From NCBI GenBank assembly GCA_022410635.1, contig JAJVDF010000509.1, forward strand, positions 650,358-714,357: a DNA stretch of 64,000 nucleotides. Reading direction: 5' to 3'. Each line of letters opens with the position of its first letter. Position 1 is the stretch's first letter. Made by a program: the position numbers and the translations under genes. Of this stretch, positions 46,501-55,937 are shown one piece after another. Under the pieces are notes generated by a model. It made no database searches. It was not told the origin of the DNA and worked only from the letters and a program-made list of their open reading frames with translations. Source of the stretch: Tretioscincus oriximinensis. Lineage: Eukaryota > Chordata > Lepidosauria > Squamata > Gymnophthalmidae.

Positions 46501-49432
46501 TAGGATGGTGTGAGCTGTTCAAGCTCTTTTGAAAATCTGTTTCTCAGAGTGTATAAGTATTCTGCCCTGTTTCCATGTATTTCTACCTTTATTTTTTGCA
46601 TTACAAACTGCTCACATTTCTTGCCATTGAAGCTTTCAATAAATACTACACTTTACTTACACCAGTATAATAACTCAATTCATAATCTGTACTATTTTAA
46701 AAGCTATTAGTGAATTTTTAATTATACTGCTCATATTGTTTATATTACTAATTTTAAACTTTCTGCATATTAGATATTATTCAAACAATTATATTGGAGA
46801 AGAAAGAAGAAAATAATTAAGAATGTGAAATTGTATGGAGGAGTAATAGAGAAAAGTAAAGAGAAAGGTGTTTTATTTCAAAAACAGAGAATTGGAAGTC
46901 AGGTTAATTATTTGTTATTTCTTTGAAGCAGAATGTGAAGAATCCCACAAGTTCATTTGTAAGACAGCCTTGGGTGAACTATGCTGATATTATTTATCAC
47001 CAAGGAAACACTCATGGGTGACCATACTGTGAGACTGTGCTGTTATGTAACCTTTGTGGTATGCCCAGCTGAACTCAGTGGGACTGATTTCCATTCATAA
47101 CCCTGGGAAATGCAATTCCACTAGGCTCAGTTGTTGATGAAAAAGAAGAAGGTGGTTTTAAATTTATTTTGAGATGAAGCCAGTATTTGTACTGATGGAA
47201 AAATATATACTGTTTAAAATATATGCTTATATACAGTGACCAACACGCATTATGACCTGTCAATATTTGCGGGCCAATTAAAACTGAACCCATGCATGTG
47301 TATTTTGATATATAAATTATTAATTTTATAATTTAGGGATTTCAACTCGCTACGATCAAAACTGAATAATGTTGTTTTTCGCATGCAATAAAATAATGTT
47401 ATGCAGCTTTTATATAGGAGGCTTCAGAATGTCCAGAAGCAACATGCTGGACAAAATGGACAGTGGCCTATTTATGTTCTTAATCATACCTTTCACGAAA
47501 AGTTGCACCCTTTTTTTCGTCTTAAAATTTGTGGTGCAACCATCCATGCTAATTGAATATAGTGAACATGGCGCCATACAGTTTATTATGCTTTAAATAG
47601 ATTTCCTGCCAGGAATGGGATCTGGATTTTACCACACTTGGCACTGGGAATAGTTTTGGCAGATCGCAGGAGCACTGCATTCATATCATGATCTGTTTTT
47701 CCAAGCTGGTCCTCTCATGTTCCTACTTCTTACTTTCTGTAAACTGATTAGTTGGTGTGGGAACAGCTCCAGAAGAATGTGGACAATACAACTGAGGCAT
47801 TCATTGCCCATCTTCATATAGTGTGCATGCCATTCCCTCACCCAATCACACCAAGGGCTGGCTGGGCAGGATGAGCTGAGCTGTGACTTGAAGGTTTCAT
47901 TCACAATCTACTGGATCCCTATAGGAGTGGCAAATGGCACTGAAAATACTTCTCTTCAGGTTGTAAAAGAATAATCTACAGGGACCGTTTTTGAAAGGTA
48001 GGTGTAGAATGCACCTTCTCCTGTATATACAGTACAGTATATACTTTGGAGATCATCCCTAGCCTGGAAAAAGTATTGTGAACCTAGAATGTGGAGTGCA
48101 GGATGAAGCAGAAGAGTTGCTTAAGGAGAGGCATAGAGTAGGAACCCACCCACCTATCTAAATGTTGCAAGAGATATACTGTAATGGGGACCGTCAATGT
48201 TTTCTTATTGCTATAGAGGCTTCAGCTGATACAAATGCCATCTCTGTACTTCTTTCTTGAAGCTTGCTGCTTCGTCCATAGCAAAATCACCATTTGGGGG
48301 ATCTTCTGTGAATTTGCCCAGAAGCCATGGGGAACAAATTTTATGGTAACCCAATTTTCAATAATGTAACCTACTCATTCTTTCAATATACCTAGCTGGA
48401 TTGTTGTTATATAATGCAACAACTATCGTAAAACAATTTGCTCACCTGCTTTCAATGCTTAGAAACATTCTCAGTTTCTTTCACAGAAACTGGTCAACCA
48501 CTGCAAAATTCACTCACAATACTTGCTTTTGACAGCTACCAGTTCATGATATTTTATTTCCCACCTATTCACAGTATTTAGATCAACAGTTTCATCACCA
48601 TGAAACTGCCGCAAAGGTTCATGTTTTGTGGCTGTTAAAAATTTATTCACTGCTTGTTGTTTTAATTGCATTAATATGGCAGGCCCATTCAATTCCATGT
48701 TAATAGCAAATGACAAAGAACAAGTCAATGAAATTCAATTATTCTTTGCATGCTTGTAATGGGGAAATGAAGTTACAAAATGGCAGCACAGGCAGTTCAG
48801 TACAATGTTTTGTTGTTGCGTTAAATGTGAGTGTGCATTACTATTCAGTTGACTTTCATAATACTATAAGGTGCTGGGCAGATTCTGCCACTGAGTCCTC
48901 CTGAAAGACATGGAGTGTGGAGCATAATTGACATCACAGGTTGAGAAATGTACAAATTATAAATGAGGCACAACTGTTCCCAATTTTAAGATATTTTACA
49001 ACAGAAGCATGAAGCAGCTCACTGCAAAATGCCCCAAATAGTTACTGGCGCAACAAAAATGGGCCACAGCAACATCATTCCTCCATGATAAGAATTCTGT
49101 GGTAGAGGTTATATTTTTGAGAAGCTAAATAAAGTTGCTAAAAATGAAAAAAATGGAATAAATATCCTTTTCCCCAGAATATTCTATAAATCATTCCTGC
49201 TGCCATGGGGATGAGAAACCTGTGTACCTTCTTAATGGGGTTACCAAGATACCACCAGGAGAAGCTACACAAGACAATACAACTGAGCATGCTCAGTATT
49301 TCTCAGCATTTACTTCCTGATTGTCCTCTCGTCTATGCCACACGCTTTCTAATGGTTTGTTTGCAAAAGGATAAAAGAAGTATGCACAGATTCAAAACTG
49401 GGTATTCTAGAATTTAAAAATACCACGATTTT
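46501..49432. other. Intergenic, weak repeats only
   Basis: No gene is seen. A possible DNA repeat at 47810-47930 resembles the segment near 40495. The rest is AT-rich. Confidence 0.4.
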
Positions 49433-49645
49433 GAAGAAGAAGAGGAGGAGGAAGAATTGGGTTTCTATACTCCACATTTTTCACTCAAAGGGACACAAAG
49501 CAGCTTACAAGCCTATTGTTTCACCCAAAGGCTTACATTCTATCTTCCTCTCCATGCTTTGATGGTTCCCATTTATCTAATTGCAATTTCTTGCTTTCAA
49601 ATAACTGGGTTGGCTAAAGTTGAGGCCAATAGAGGGTTTGAAACT
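49433..49645 (-). repeat. tRNA-derived SINE, head lost
   Basis: The GAAGAAGAGGAGGAGGAAG tail and body ('cacaaagcagcttacaagcc', 'ataactgggttggctaaagt') are present. The tRNA head is missing and a family B repeat begins at the right edge. Confidence 0.8.
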
Positions 49646-50108
49646 CAGGTCCAATCCCCACATTCTATTTCCTGCACTTCCTACCTTCTGTCTGATCCAT
49701 GAGTGTCTAGCCTTCCGTGGGCTTTAAAAGTCTTTAGAGTGCAGTGAACAGCCTCCTCACAACATGCAATTTCCACAAGCCTCCAAGATGCTACCCAGAA
49801 TGCTCCGCATGGACAGGGCCTCCATTTTAAAGCACTAAAGAAAAATATATCGAAGGACTGAAGAGCTGGGTTTATGCAAATTGTATAGGTTTTTAAATAT
49901 TTCATTGGCTCTTGTCTGCGCACACAAGCAGGCAGGGATGCATGGAATTCTGGGGGTTGTAGTTAGGGAAGCGTAACAGTGCCTTCTGAGGCTTCTCTTC
50001 CAAATGAGGCATCAGTTGAATGACAAAATGGGGTCAGATGGCCAACTGGTTTGTTTGTTTAAGTGTTCGCAGAGCAGAGGAAATGGACACATGGGGGTGC
50101 GACACCAA
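49646..50108 (+). repeat. hAT-like family B copy
   Basis: It begins 'caggtccaatccccacattc' and shares with 8165-8847 'agcctcctcac', 'ggacagggcctccatt', 'tttcattggctctt' and 'gcatggaattctgggggttg'. Non-coding. Confidence 0.7.
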
Positions 50109-50378
50109 CAGAGTATTTTTATAATTCTGTTCTTAATTATAATAAAGAATGACTTTGATTGAATTCATTTCTGATAAATAATTCTGGTGAGAATTCAATA
50201 TAGCACAGGGACTTAATTGAGAGCCAAAGTGCACACCAGGCTGTTCCTTGATATTGAAAAATGATAAAGTTGTCTGACCTGCCACCATGTCCATGCCAAT
50301 TATTTGTACTAGCAGTGAAGTGTGTACTGTAGTTTTGATAAAATACACTGATTCTCTTCTGTCTCTGGTCTCTTATCA

Positions 50379-50399
50379 GTCAGGTCACTGTGACCTGAC
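50379..50399. promoter_or_regulatory. Perfect oestrogen response element, distal VTG enhancer candidate
   Basis: 50382-50396 reads AGGTCA-CTG-TGACCT, the exact consensus for an oestrogen-receptor dimer. Three flanking bases on each side (GTC…GAC) continue the symmetry, so 21 bp form a palindrome broken only at the centre. On the minus strand the spacer is CAG, which gives the same core as the Xenopus vitellogenin A2 element, the founding ERE. It lies about 5 kb upstream of the vitellogenin ATG, in sequence I could not assign to a repeat. A TGACCT half-site is at 50275-50280. Function as an enhancer is inference; the motif itself is directly seen. Confidence 0.85.
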
Positions 50400-53151
50400 A
50401 TTATACAATCCAAAGTACTATATTTATCATCTTTCCTTGTTCGTAAGGAAAAGTAAACTGAATGTACAGCCTGCTATTACAAAATTAATTTACCTTCAAA
50501 AAAACCTTTTTAGAAAGAGAGAGTGAACAAAGCCGATAGCGTAGATGCAGTTTTGCTAGTTTTATAACAAAATATATTGCATCTATTATCAGCAAAGTTA
50601 TAATATTTGAAGCACATTTATTATGATTCTAGAATTTAGCATACCTTTTCATGTTGGGGTAGAATTTCTTTTCTCATAAAGACAAAAATCAGAAATAGTC
50701 TGATTCAGATATAATCATTTTTTGAAAGCTTAGGTAAATATAAACGTACGTATATCCTGTCTTCTTGCATGAAAGTCAAGTGTTCATTCAGCGACTGAGC
50801 AGTCCAACATCTGCTCAGATTAATAAAAATAGGAACTTAATGTCCCTCACCATAGGTCTAGTCTGCAGTGAGTCAGTAAACCAATATGATCATTCAGGAG
50901 ATCCCCCTGCACGGAATGGAGTTTGAAACAAGTTGTATTTAAAAATGGTACTGAAGCCCATTCCAAATATATGGAATATTTTATATTCCAAATTTTATTT
51001 CCATGATGGGCCAGAATGCCTGAAATGGCCCAGCATGTCAGGGATACTTTATGCCATGAAGATAGGTCCTCAGTTCCTTCCTAATCCTATGAGGACCCCA
51101 GTATACTGTATTCCTATTGCCAATTCACAAGCTTCATTCAATCAGATCTCTTGAACTGAGATCTATGCAGGTTGTAGCACATATGCCTAGACATTTTTCA
51201 TAACTAGCAAAATAAGTATCTACAAATTATGCTATGTGGCCCATTCCATCTCTTATCCACACTTTCTAGTCTGGAATTTTCAGAGCAAACTGGTGTGAAT
51301 TATCCCTGCCATAAACTAAGCTGTTTCTTTTAACTGCTTATGATTTTGTTTTTTTATTCTTATTTTATTTTAAATTTACTAAATTTAAGAACACAAACTC
51401 TCAGTGATACATAGCATACTAATCCCTCCCACTCTGCTTATGATGAATTTTTTTTTGTCACCCATTGCTGCAGTGAACTGGTGAACATTCCCCTTTTCCA
51501 CACCCACTGAAGTTTCAAATCTCATGTCCAGTTTTTGTAGTAATCCAAATTCCATCACCACTGAGATGCATTAAACATTGATAAACATGAGAGATACAGC
51601 TTATGTGCTCATCAGTTTATTAGTCCTGAACCTACATTTTTATTTGCAAACCACATAGAGTTTTTAATAAACACTGTGTTTTAGAATATCAATAAAATAA
51701 AATATATAAATTCATGTCAGAAGCAGTGTAGCTGGGACTTAATATGAAGATGCAAGGAAGTACGATATTAGATTCATTGCTGGCACTTTTCTATTCAGAG
51801 AAGAAAGTATATAAATTTCATAATCATTTTCTTAGAAATGCAAACTTCTAGCTATATTCTCTGTAGCAAAAAAAATGTCCAAGGGTATCACATTAATAGA
51901 AATTCCAGGTTTTTTCACAAGGGAGTGGTGGTTAGAGGCACCATATTTGGGGTGCTCACAGACCCCTAGGGAGTACAGGTAATTATATTTGTACCTTGTC
52001 TCTGAAGCCACTTGAATTTCCCATCAAGCACTGGCTGCCCAGGTGCAATTGGTAGGTCACCGAGTGTGACATAAAGCTGCACTTAGATGGTCTGGTTCCT
52101 TTTAAATTCTTATATTCTGAACCTTGTCTTTTTACTTATGCATGTTTGTGCACATATGATGCATGCAGAAAATATAATTTAAAACTATAGAATTATATTT
52201 TGTGGTAATAAAAGACTTAGATATTAAATTATACCTGGAAAGTTAAAAGTCCATCACATGCATAGGAAAGGGAGGCATGTTGTAAGGTGATATAAAGTCC
52301 ATCTTGAGTTGGCTCTCATTTAACATGCTGTTGCAATCATTTACCAAGGACATAATTTTGACATGTTGACCTGGAAAAGATGTGAACTATCTGAAGAAGG
52401 ACTGTATGCCCCAATAGGTCAGTAGAGCTCATGGGTAGCTTAACAAAGATGGAAAAATATGGCTTCTGTGAAATAAAAGAGATTACAACCTATATTCATG
52501 GATTCAGTTTTAAATATTTTAGAAAGAATGGAAGTTGGAATGGAAACTTGGAAGTTTCTTGAGTGATGGTCAAGCTAAGTTCCCCATTTCAAGCAATAGC
52601 TGGATTTTGCCTGTGTCCACAGCCAATCTGCAATAATCTGCATTTGACTTACCAGGTTATAATATAAACCAATAGACTGCAGTTTTTAAAGAGAATTATC
52701 TGGATTATCAGTTTTCCAAGAAAATCCAGTGTCTCTGATGTGTGAATAATTTCGGAAAGAAACTGGAAGGGAGAGAGGCTAGAGAATCTAATATTAATAG
52801 CAAACTATTCAATAACATTTGGGAGGAGCAACTACTGAGCTTTCTCTTGACACCAAACAAACAAAATGGCTGACAGGAGAGTGTATACAGTGCTGAGAGA
52901 ATAGTAAACTACAAAATATACTTTAAAGTTATCAATGAGGTGCATAAAACCGATAAAGTTGATTATCGGAAAACTCCAGAATATAGAGGTGCTGTGCAGA
53001 TACAGCCTTAGACAATTAAAGCATATCTTCCCAAATGTCACAGTGTGCTGCCTGCATGGTTCACATTGTCCCAGCTGCCTAAACCAAATATGGTGATTCT
53101 TTCTAGGTTTCCTCACTTGTTCTGCTGTCCAAACACTATAAGCATCTCAGT
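50400..53151. other. Intergenic upstream of vitellogenin
   Basis: No gene is seen. Includes a CR1 tail remnant (about 52035-52130, plus strand: 'gcccaggtgcaattggtagg') and a weak ERE-like site at 52358-52372. The rest is AT-rich and could not be assigned. Confidence 0.45.
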
Positions 53152-53335
53152 TAGGCTGAGCAATGACCCCTTTGGGGGGTGACTGAAAACCCATTTTTGG
53201 GGTGCCTCCCGGTCTTTTCTGAGGGGAAAAAAAAAATCTTTTTTGAAAAAAAATTCCTCAGAAAAAACTGGGAGGCACCCCAAAAACCGGGTTTTCAACA
53301 CACCCACNCAAAAAAGGGGTCATCTGGTCAGCCTA
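53152..53335. mobile_element. Family A foldback MITE with perfect target duplication
   Basis: A 184-bp element runs TAGGCTGAGCAATGACCCCT…GGGGTCATCTGGTCAGCCTA. It is flanked on both sides by ATCTCAGT (53144-53151 and 53336-53343). Interior arms pair along 'gggtgcctcccgg' and 'ctgggaggcacccc'. Confidence 0.93.
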
Positions 53336-54236
53336 ATCTCAGTGTTTCAGCAGGGATCAGGGCTGTATGGACCCTGACTCTTTATGGTGCATTCATAGAA
53401 CCATTCAGGAATCATGTGAAGTTGAAAGCATGTAAATTTCAAAAGAGCATTTGATGAAATATGCTGAAAATTTGCCTCTTTCATTTTGCATACTTCACAT
53501 ACCCAGCAGAATTCTGGTGAAATAGACCAACAATAAGAAGCTTCATCATTCTTGTAGCTAGGTGACAGAACTCCACATAAATGAAATAGTGTCATTATTG
53601 TAAGAGACAACTGCTTGACAGATCCTCAGCTGAAGTTGAGAGTCAAGAGCTGCAGAAACGCCACAGTTTTTCTTTTATCCGTCTTCTAACTGAATGAGCA
53701 GTTTGATAAATCTTCTTTCTCTGCCTATTAGTCTCAGAGCTGGTTCTTGTGTTTCAATATATAAAACGTAAAGAATAAAGTAACACAGTATTTCTGTCAA
53801 AAAGGAAGTATCTTGCCTGAATTTTCAGTAAGTCCAACTAGTGAGTTACAAGTGTATTTTCCATGGTGATTTGTAAGAGTACAATGACCAAGATTTCTGC
53901 CTTCTGTTCTAATGAGAAAAGATGTTATAAGTCAGAAACAAAATAATATTGGAACTAGCCTAATGGTCCTGTTGATAGTATAGATTCCCAAATGTGTACA
54001 TTTGTTTCTATAATGTATTTTCCAATCTTTTTATTCCTCTTCTATAATCTACCTTCAGTCCTGCAGAACTGGAATAAGGGGGGAGGGTTTTTTTCTACTT
54101 TAGTTCAGTTCTTCAGGCCCGTAGATGGATTAAACATTTGTACAACACCTTAATATTTCCAGATCTAGGGCTTTTAGAAACATAAACATGGGCCCCATCA
54201 GGATGCCTGGAATCCTGTGCTTTCTATATTGACTCT
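53336..54236. other. Intergenic, nothing recognised
   Basis: AT-rich unassigned sequence about 1-2 kb upstream of vitellogenin. A TGACC half-site occurs near 53885. Confidence 0.45.
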
Positions 54237-54618
54237 TAGGCTATATCCCCACCTCATGTGTTAGGTACTTGTCCCCATTTTACCTTCTCTTTCCAAGCTA
54301 CTGTTGCTGTCTTTGCATAGCAATTGCTGCACTTGCCTGACTATAATCCTCACCATTCTCTGCCAGCCTGCATTCAATTTCCAAGCATTCTGTGTGCACC
54401 AAGAGCCAATTAGCTTTTAGACTCTGCTCCCTAACCAGCTTTCTTTCAGACTTTACAAAATGCCAGCTGCTGAATCAGGTTAAATGTGGAGGCTATTTAT
54501 TCCACAGCAAAGGACCTTTTGAGTCAATGGAATGCTGTATACACATGATTCCGTGGGATGGACAGAAGGTAATGGTGTGTCCAATGTGCAAAAAATCGTG
54601 TGTGGGGATCAGACCTTA
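54237..54618 (-). repeat. hAT-like family B copy near the VTG promoter
   Basis: The ends TAGGCTATATCCCCAC and GTGGGGATCAGACCTTA are imperfect inverses. The interior 'cttgcctgactataatcctc' parallels 1839-2447. It lies 0.7-1.1 kb before the vitellogenin start. Confidence 0.65.
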
Positions 54619-54714
54619 TTTATCTTATAAAACAGCTTGACTATCAAAATGGCACCTGGAAGTCACAACGTCATGTGACTACCATTGATGTAGGCTCAAA
54701 AAGGGTTCATAGTT

Positions 54715-54855
54715 TGACTTGTACCAAAGTGAGCATCTGAAGAAGTAGACCTGTCTACGAAAGCTTATGCCAACCACTTTTCTCAAGTTAGTCTCAAAGT
54801 GCTGCTAGCTCCTTTGCTGGACTTTCTGCTAGACTAACACAGCTATTTCTCTCAA
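54715..54855 (+). repeat. Family F interspersed repeat
   Basis: 'gagcatctgaagaagtagac', 'tctacgaaagcttatgccaa', 'gttagtctcaaagtgctgct' and 'agactaacacagctatttct' match the inverse of 34795-34930. A related remnant lies at 57500-57630. Confidence 0.7.
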
Positions 54856-55183
54856 AGTGCAACAGAACATCTTTGTTTTAATCTAGCTTTAGTCTACTTT
54901 CAGAGTAAGAGAAAACATCAGCAAAATGACAAGCTGTTTTAATTTGGCATTCTTTAACTCAGGAAATCTACTTTTGGATTAGATAATGGCTATAAATTTT
55001 GCTGATACGTTCTTCTGTTCTGAAAATAGACTGAAGCTGTCTTATTTCCTTTTGCCTGTTTTTGTTGGGAGCATAAATTTTGTGTTTAAATTTCCTTCTA
55101 TCTATATTTATAATTCATTGCCATTTCAGATTTTTCTTCCTTACTTTTACGTATATCACATATTTTAATTAAAAATGTTTCAT

Positions 55184-55294
55184 GGTTTTGCAACATCAGT
55201 GATTCTTACCAAAGCAGTGTTTGTTTGGTCAATCAATACTGGACTTAGAAGATGCTAGATCATCAAAACTACTTCCAAAATTGTCATGTGACTA
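55184..55294 (+). promoter_or_regulatory. Proximal VTG promoter: liver-factor sites
   Basis: Within 170 bp of the TATA box are a C/EBP-like GGTTTTGCAACATC (about 55184-55197), a FOXA-type TGTTTGTTT (55218-55226), an ERE half-site GGTCA (55227-55231) directly followed by an ONECUT-type ATCAATA (55232-55238), and an E-box-like GTCATGTGACTA (55283-55294). Vitellogenin is made in liver under oestrogen, and these are the factors expected. Binding is not shown; individual motifs are short. Confidence 0.45.
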
Positions 55295-55306
55295 GTTATG
55301 AAGCCC

Positions 55307-55314
55307 TATAAAAG
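55307..55314 (+). promoter_or_regulatory. TATA box of vitellogenin
   Basis: TATAAAAG lies 46 bp upstream of the ATG, which places the transcription start near 55337 and leaves a 5' UTR of about 15 nt. A very short leader is typical of vertebrate vitellogenin genes. Confidence 0.85.
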
Positions 55315-55352
55315 CAGCATCAATTCACTCAGCAGTACCTTCATCATCCATA

Positions 55353-55392
55353 ATGAAGGCCTTAATTCTAGCACTGACGTTAACCCTTGTGG
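55353..55392 (+). CDS. VTG1: Vitellogenin exon 1: signal peptide
   Basis: Vitellogenin is the large yolk-precursor lipoprotein made in female liver, secreted to blood and taken up by oocytes. Exon 1 codes for MKALILALTLTLVG (last Gly split), a signal peptide with a Lys and a leucine-rich core, and ends at a consensus donor gtaagt. The ATG is the first after the TATA box and starts the only frame that continues through the following exons. Length (40 coding nt, phase 1) matches the usual vertebrate vitellogenin first exon. Six exons in the window give 260 codons plus two bases without a stop. ADGRL4 upstream on the same strand points to the VIT1/VTG1 paralogue of birds; a tree would be needed to be certain. 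Confidence 0.93.
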
Positions 55393-55643
55393 GTAAGTAT
55401 AGATTTACTCTGTACAACAAAAATAAGATTTTTAAAAATTAAGAACAAAATAGTTCCGTAAAACAGTTAATATTGTTATTATTATTAATAATAATAATAT
55501 TTTTTAAAATATAAAATAACTGCTTGGTATTTTTTTAAAAAAACAAAATCAACATTTTCTACTTTGTTCCTCAAAAATGAAATTTCACAGGAACAAATAC
55601 CAGTTTTTAAGTTTTAACCAAGTGATTTTCTCTTGTCTTTCAG

Positions 55644-55664
55644 GTTGTCAGGAACAAAATTACC
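55644..55664 (+). CDS. VTG1: Vitellogenin exon 2 (21-nt microexon)
   Basis: A 21-nt exon lies between ttcag and gtaagt, and joins in phase 1 on both sides. It gives residues 14-20, GCQEQNY, the start of the mature protein after signal cleavage (probably near residue 14-15). A 21-nt second exon is a conserved feature of vertebrate vitellogenins. It is too short to be found by open-frame scanning and was placed by splice signals and phase. Confidence 0.9.
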
Positions 55665-55785
55665 GTAAGTATCTTTTCAGATAACAGTTCTTGAAAAAAT
55701 AAGATAAAAAGCATGGCAAGTATTTTATAGTTTTAAAAGTATTTAATGAAATACATCTTCATATATTTTTTTTTTTTTGTCGCAG

Positions 55786-55937
55786 AATCTGATTCAAATC
55801 AAAATAAGGTTTTAACTTACGATTATGAGTTCCAAGTTCAGAATAAATTTCCAGGAAAAGGACTTGCCAGTGCTGGTATGAAAGTAAAGTGCAAAGTGGA
55901 CATTGGTAGTACTGATGGGGACCGTAGAGTTTTGTGG
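55786..55937 (+). CDS. VTG1: Vitellogenin exon 3
   Basis: A 152-nt exon follows a T-rich tract and cgcag acceptor and ends before gtaagt. It completes a Gln codon and encodes residues 21-71, including VLTYDYEFQVQNKFPGKGLA and SAGMKVKCKVDIG, the first strands of the N-terminal beta-barrel (N-sheet) of lipovitellin. The YxYE-like start and the G-L-A-x-A-G-x-K segment are typical. The exon ends in phase 0 (…RRVLW). No frameshift is present. Confidence 0.95.

Noticed and set aside
55227..55239. Full ERE in the proximal vitellogenin promoter
   Set aside because: Only one half-site GGTCA is present; the expected TGACC partner at 3-bp spacing is absent.
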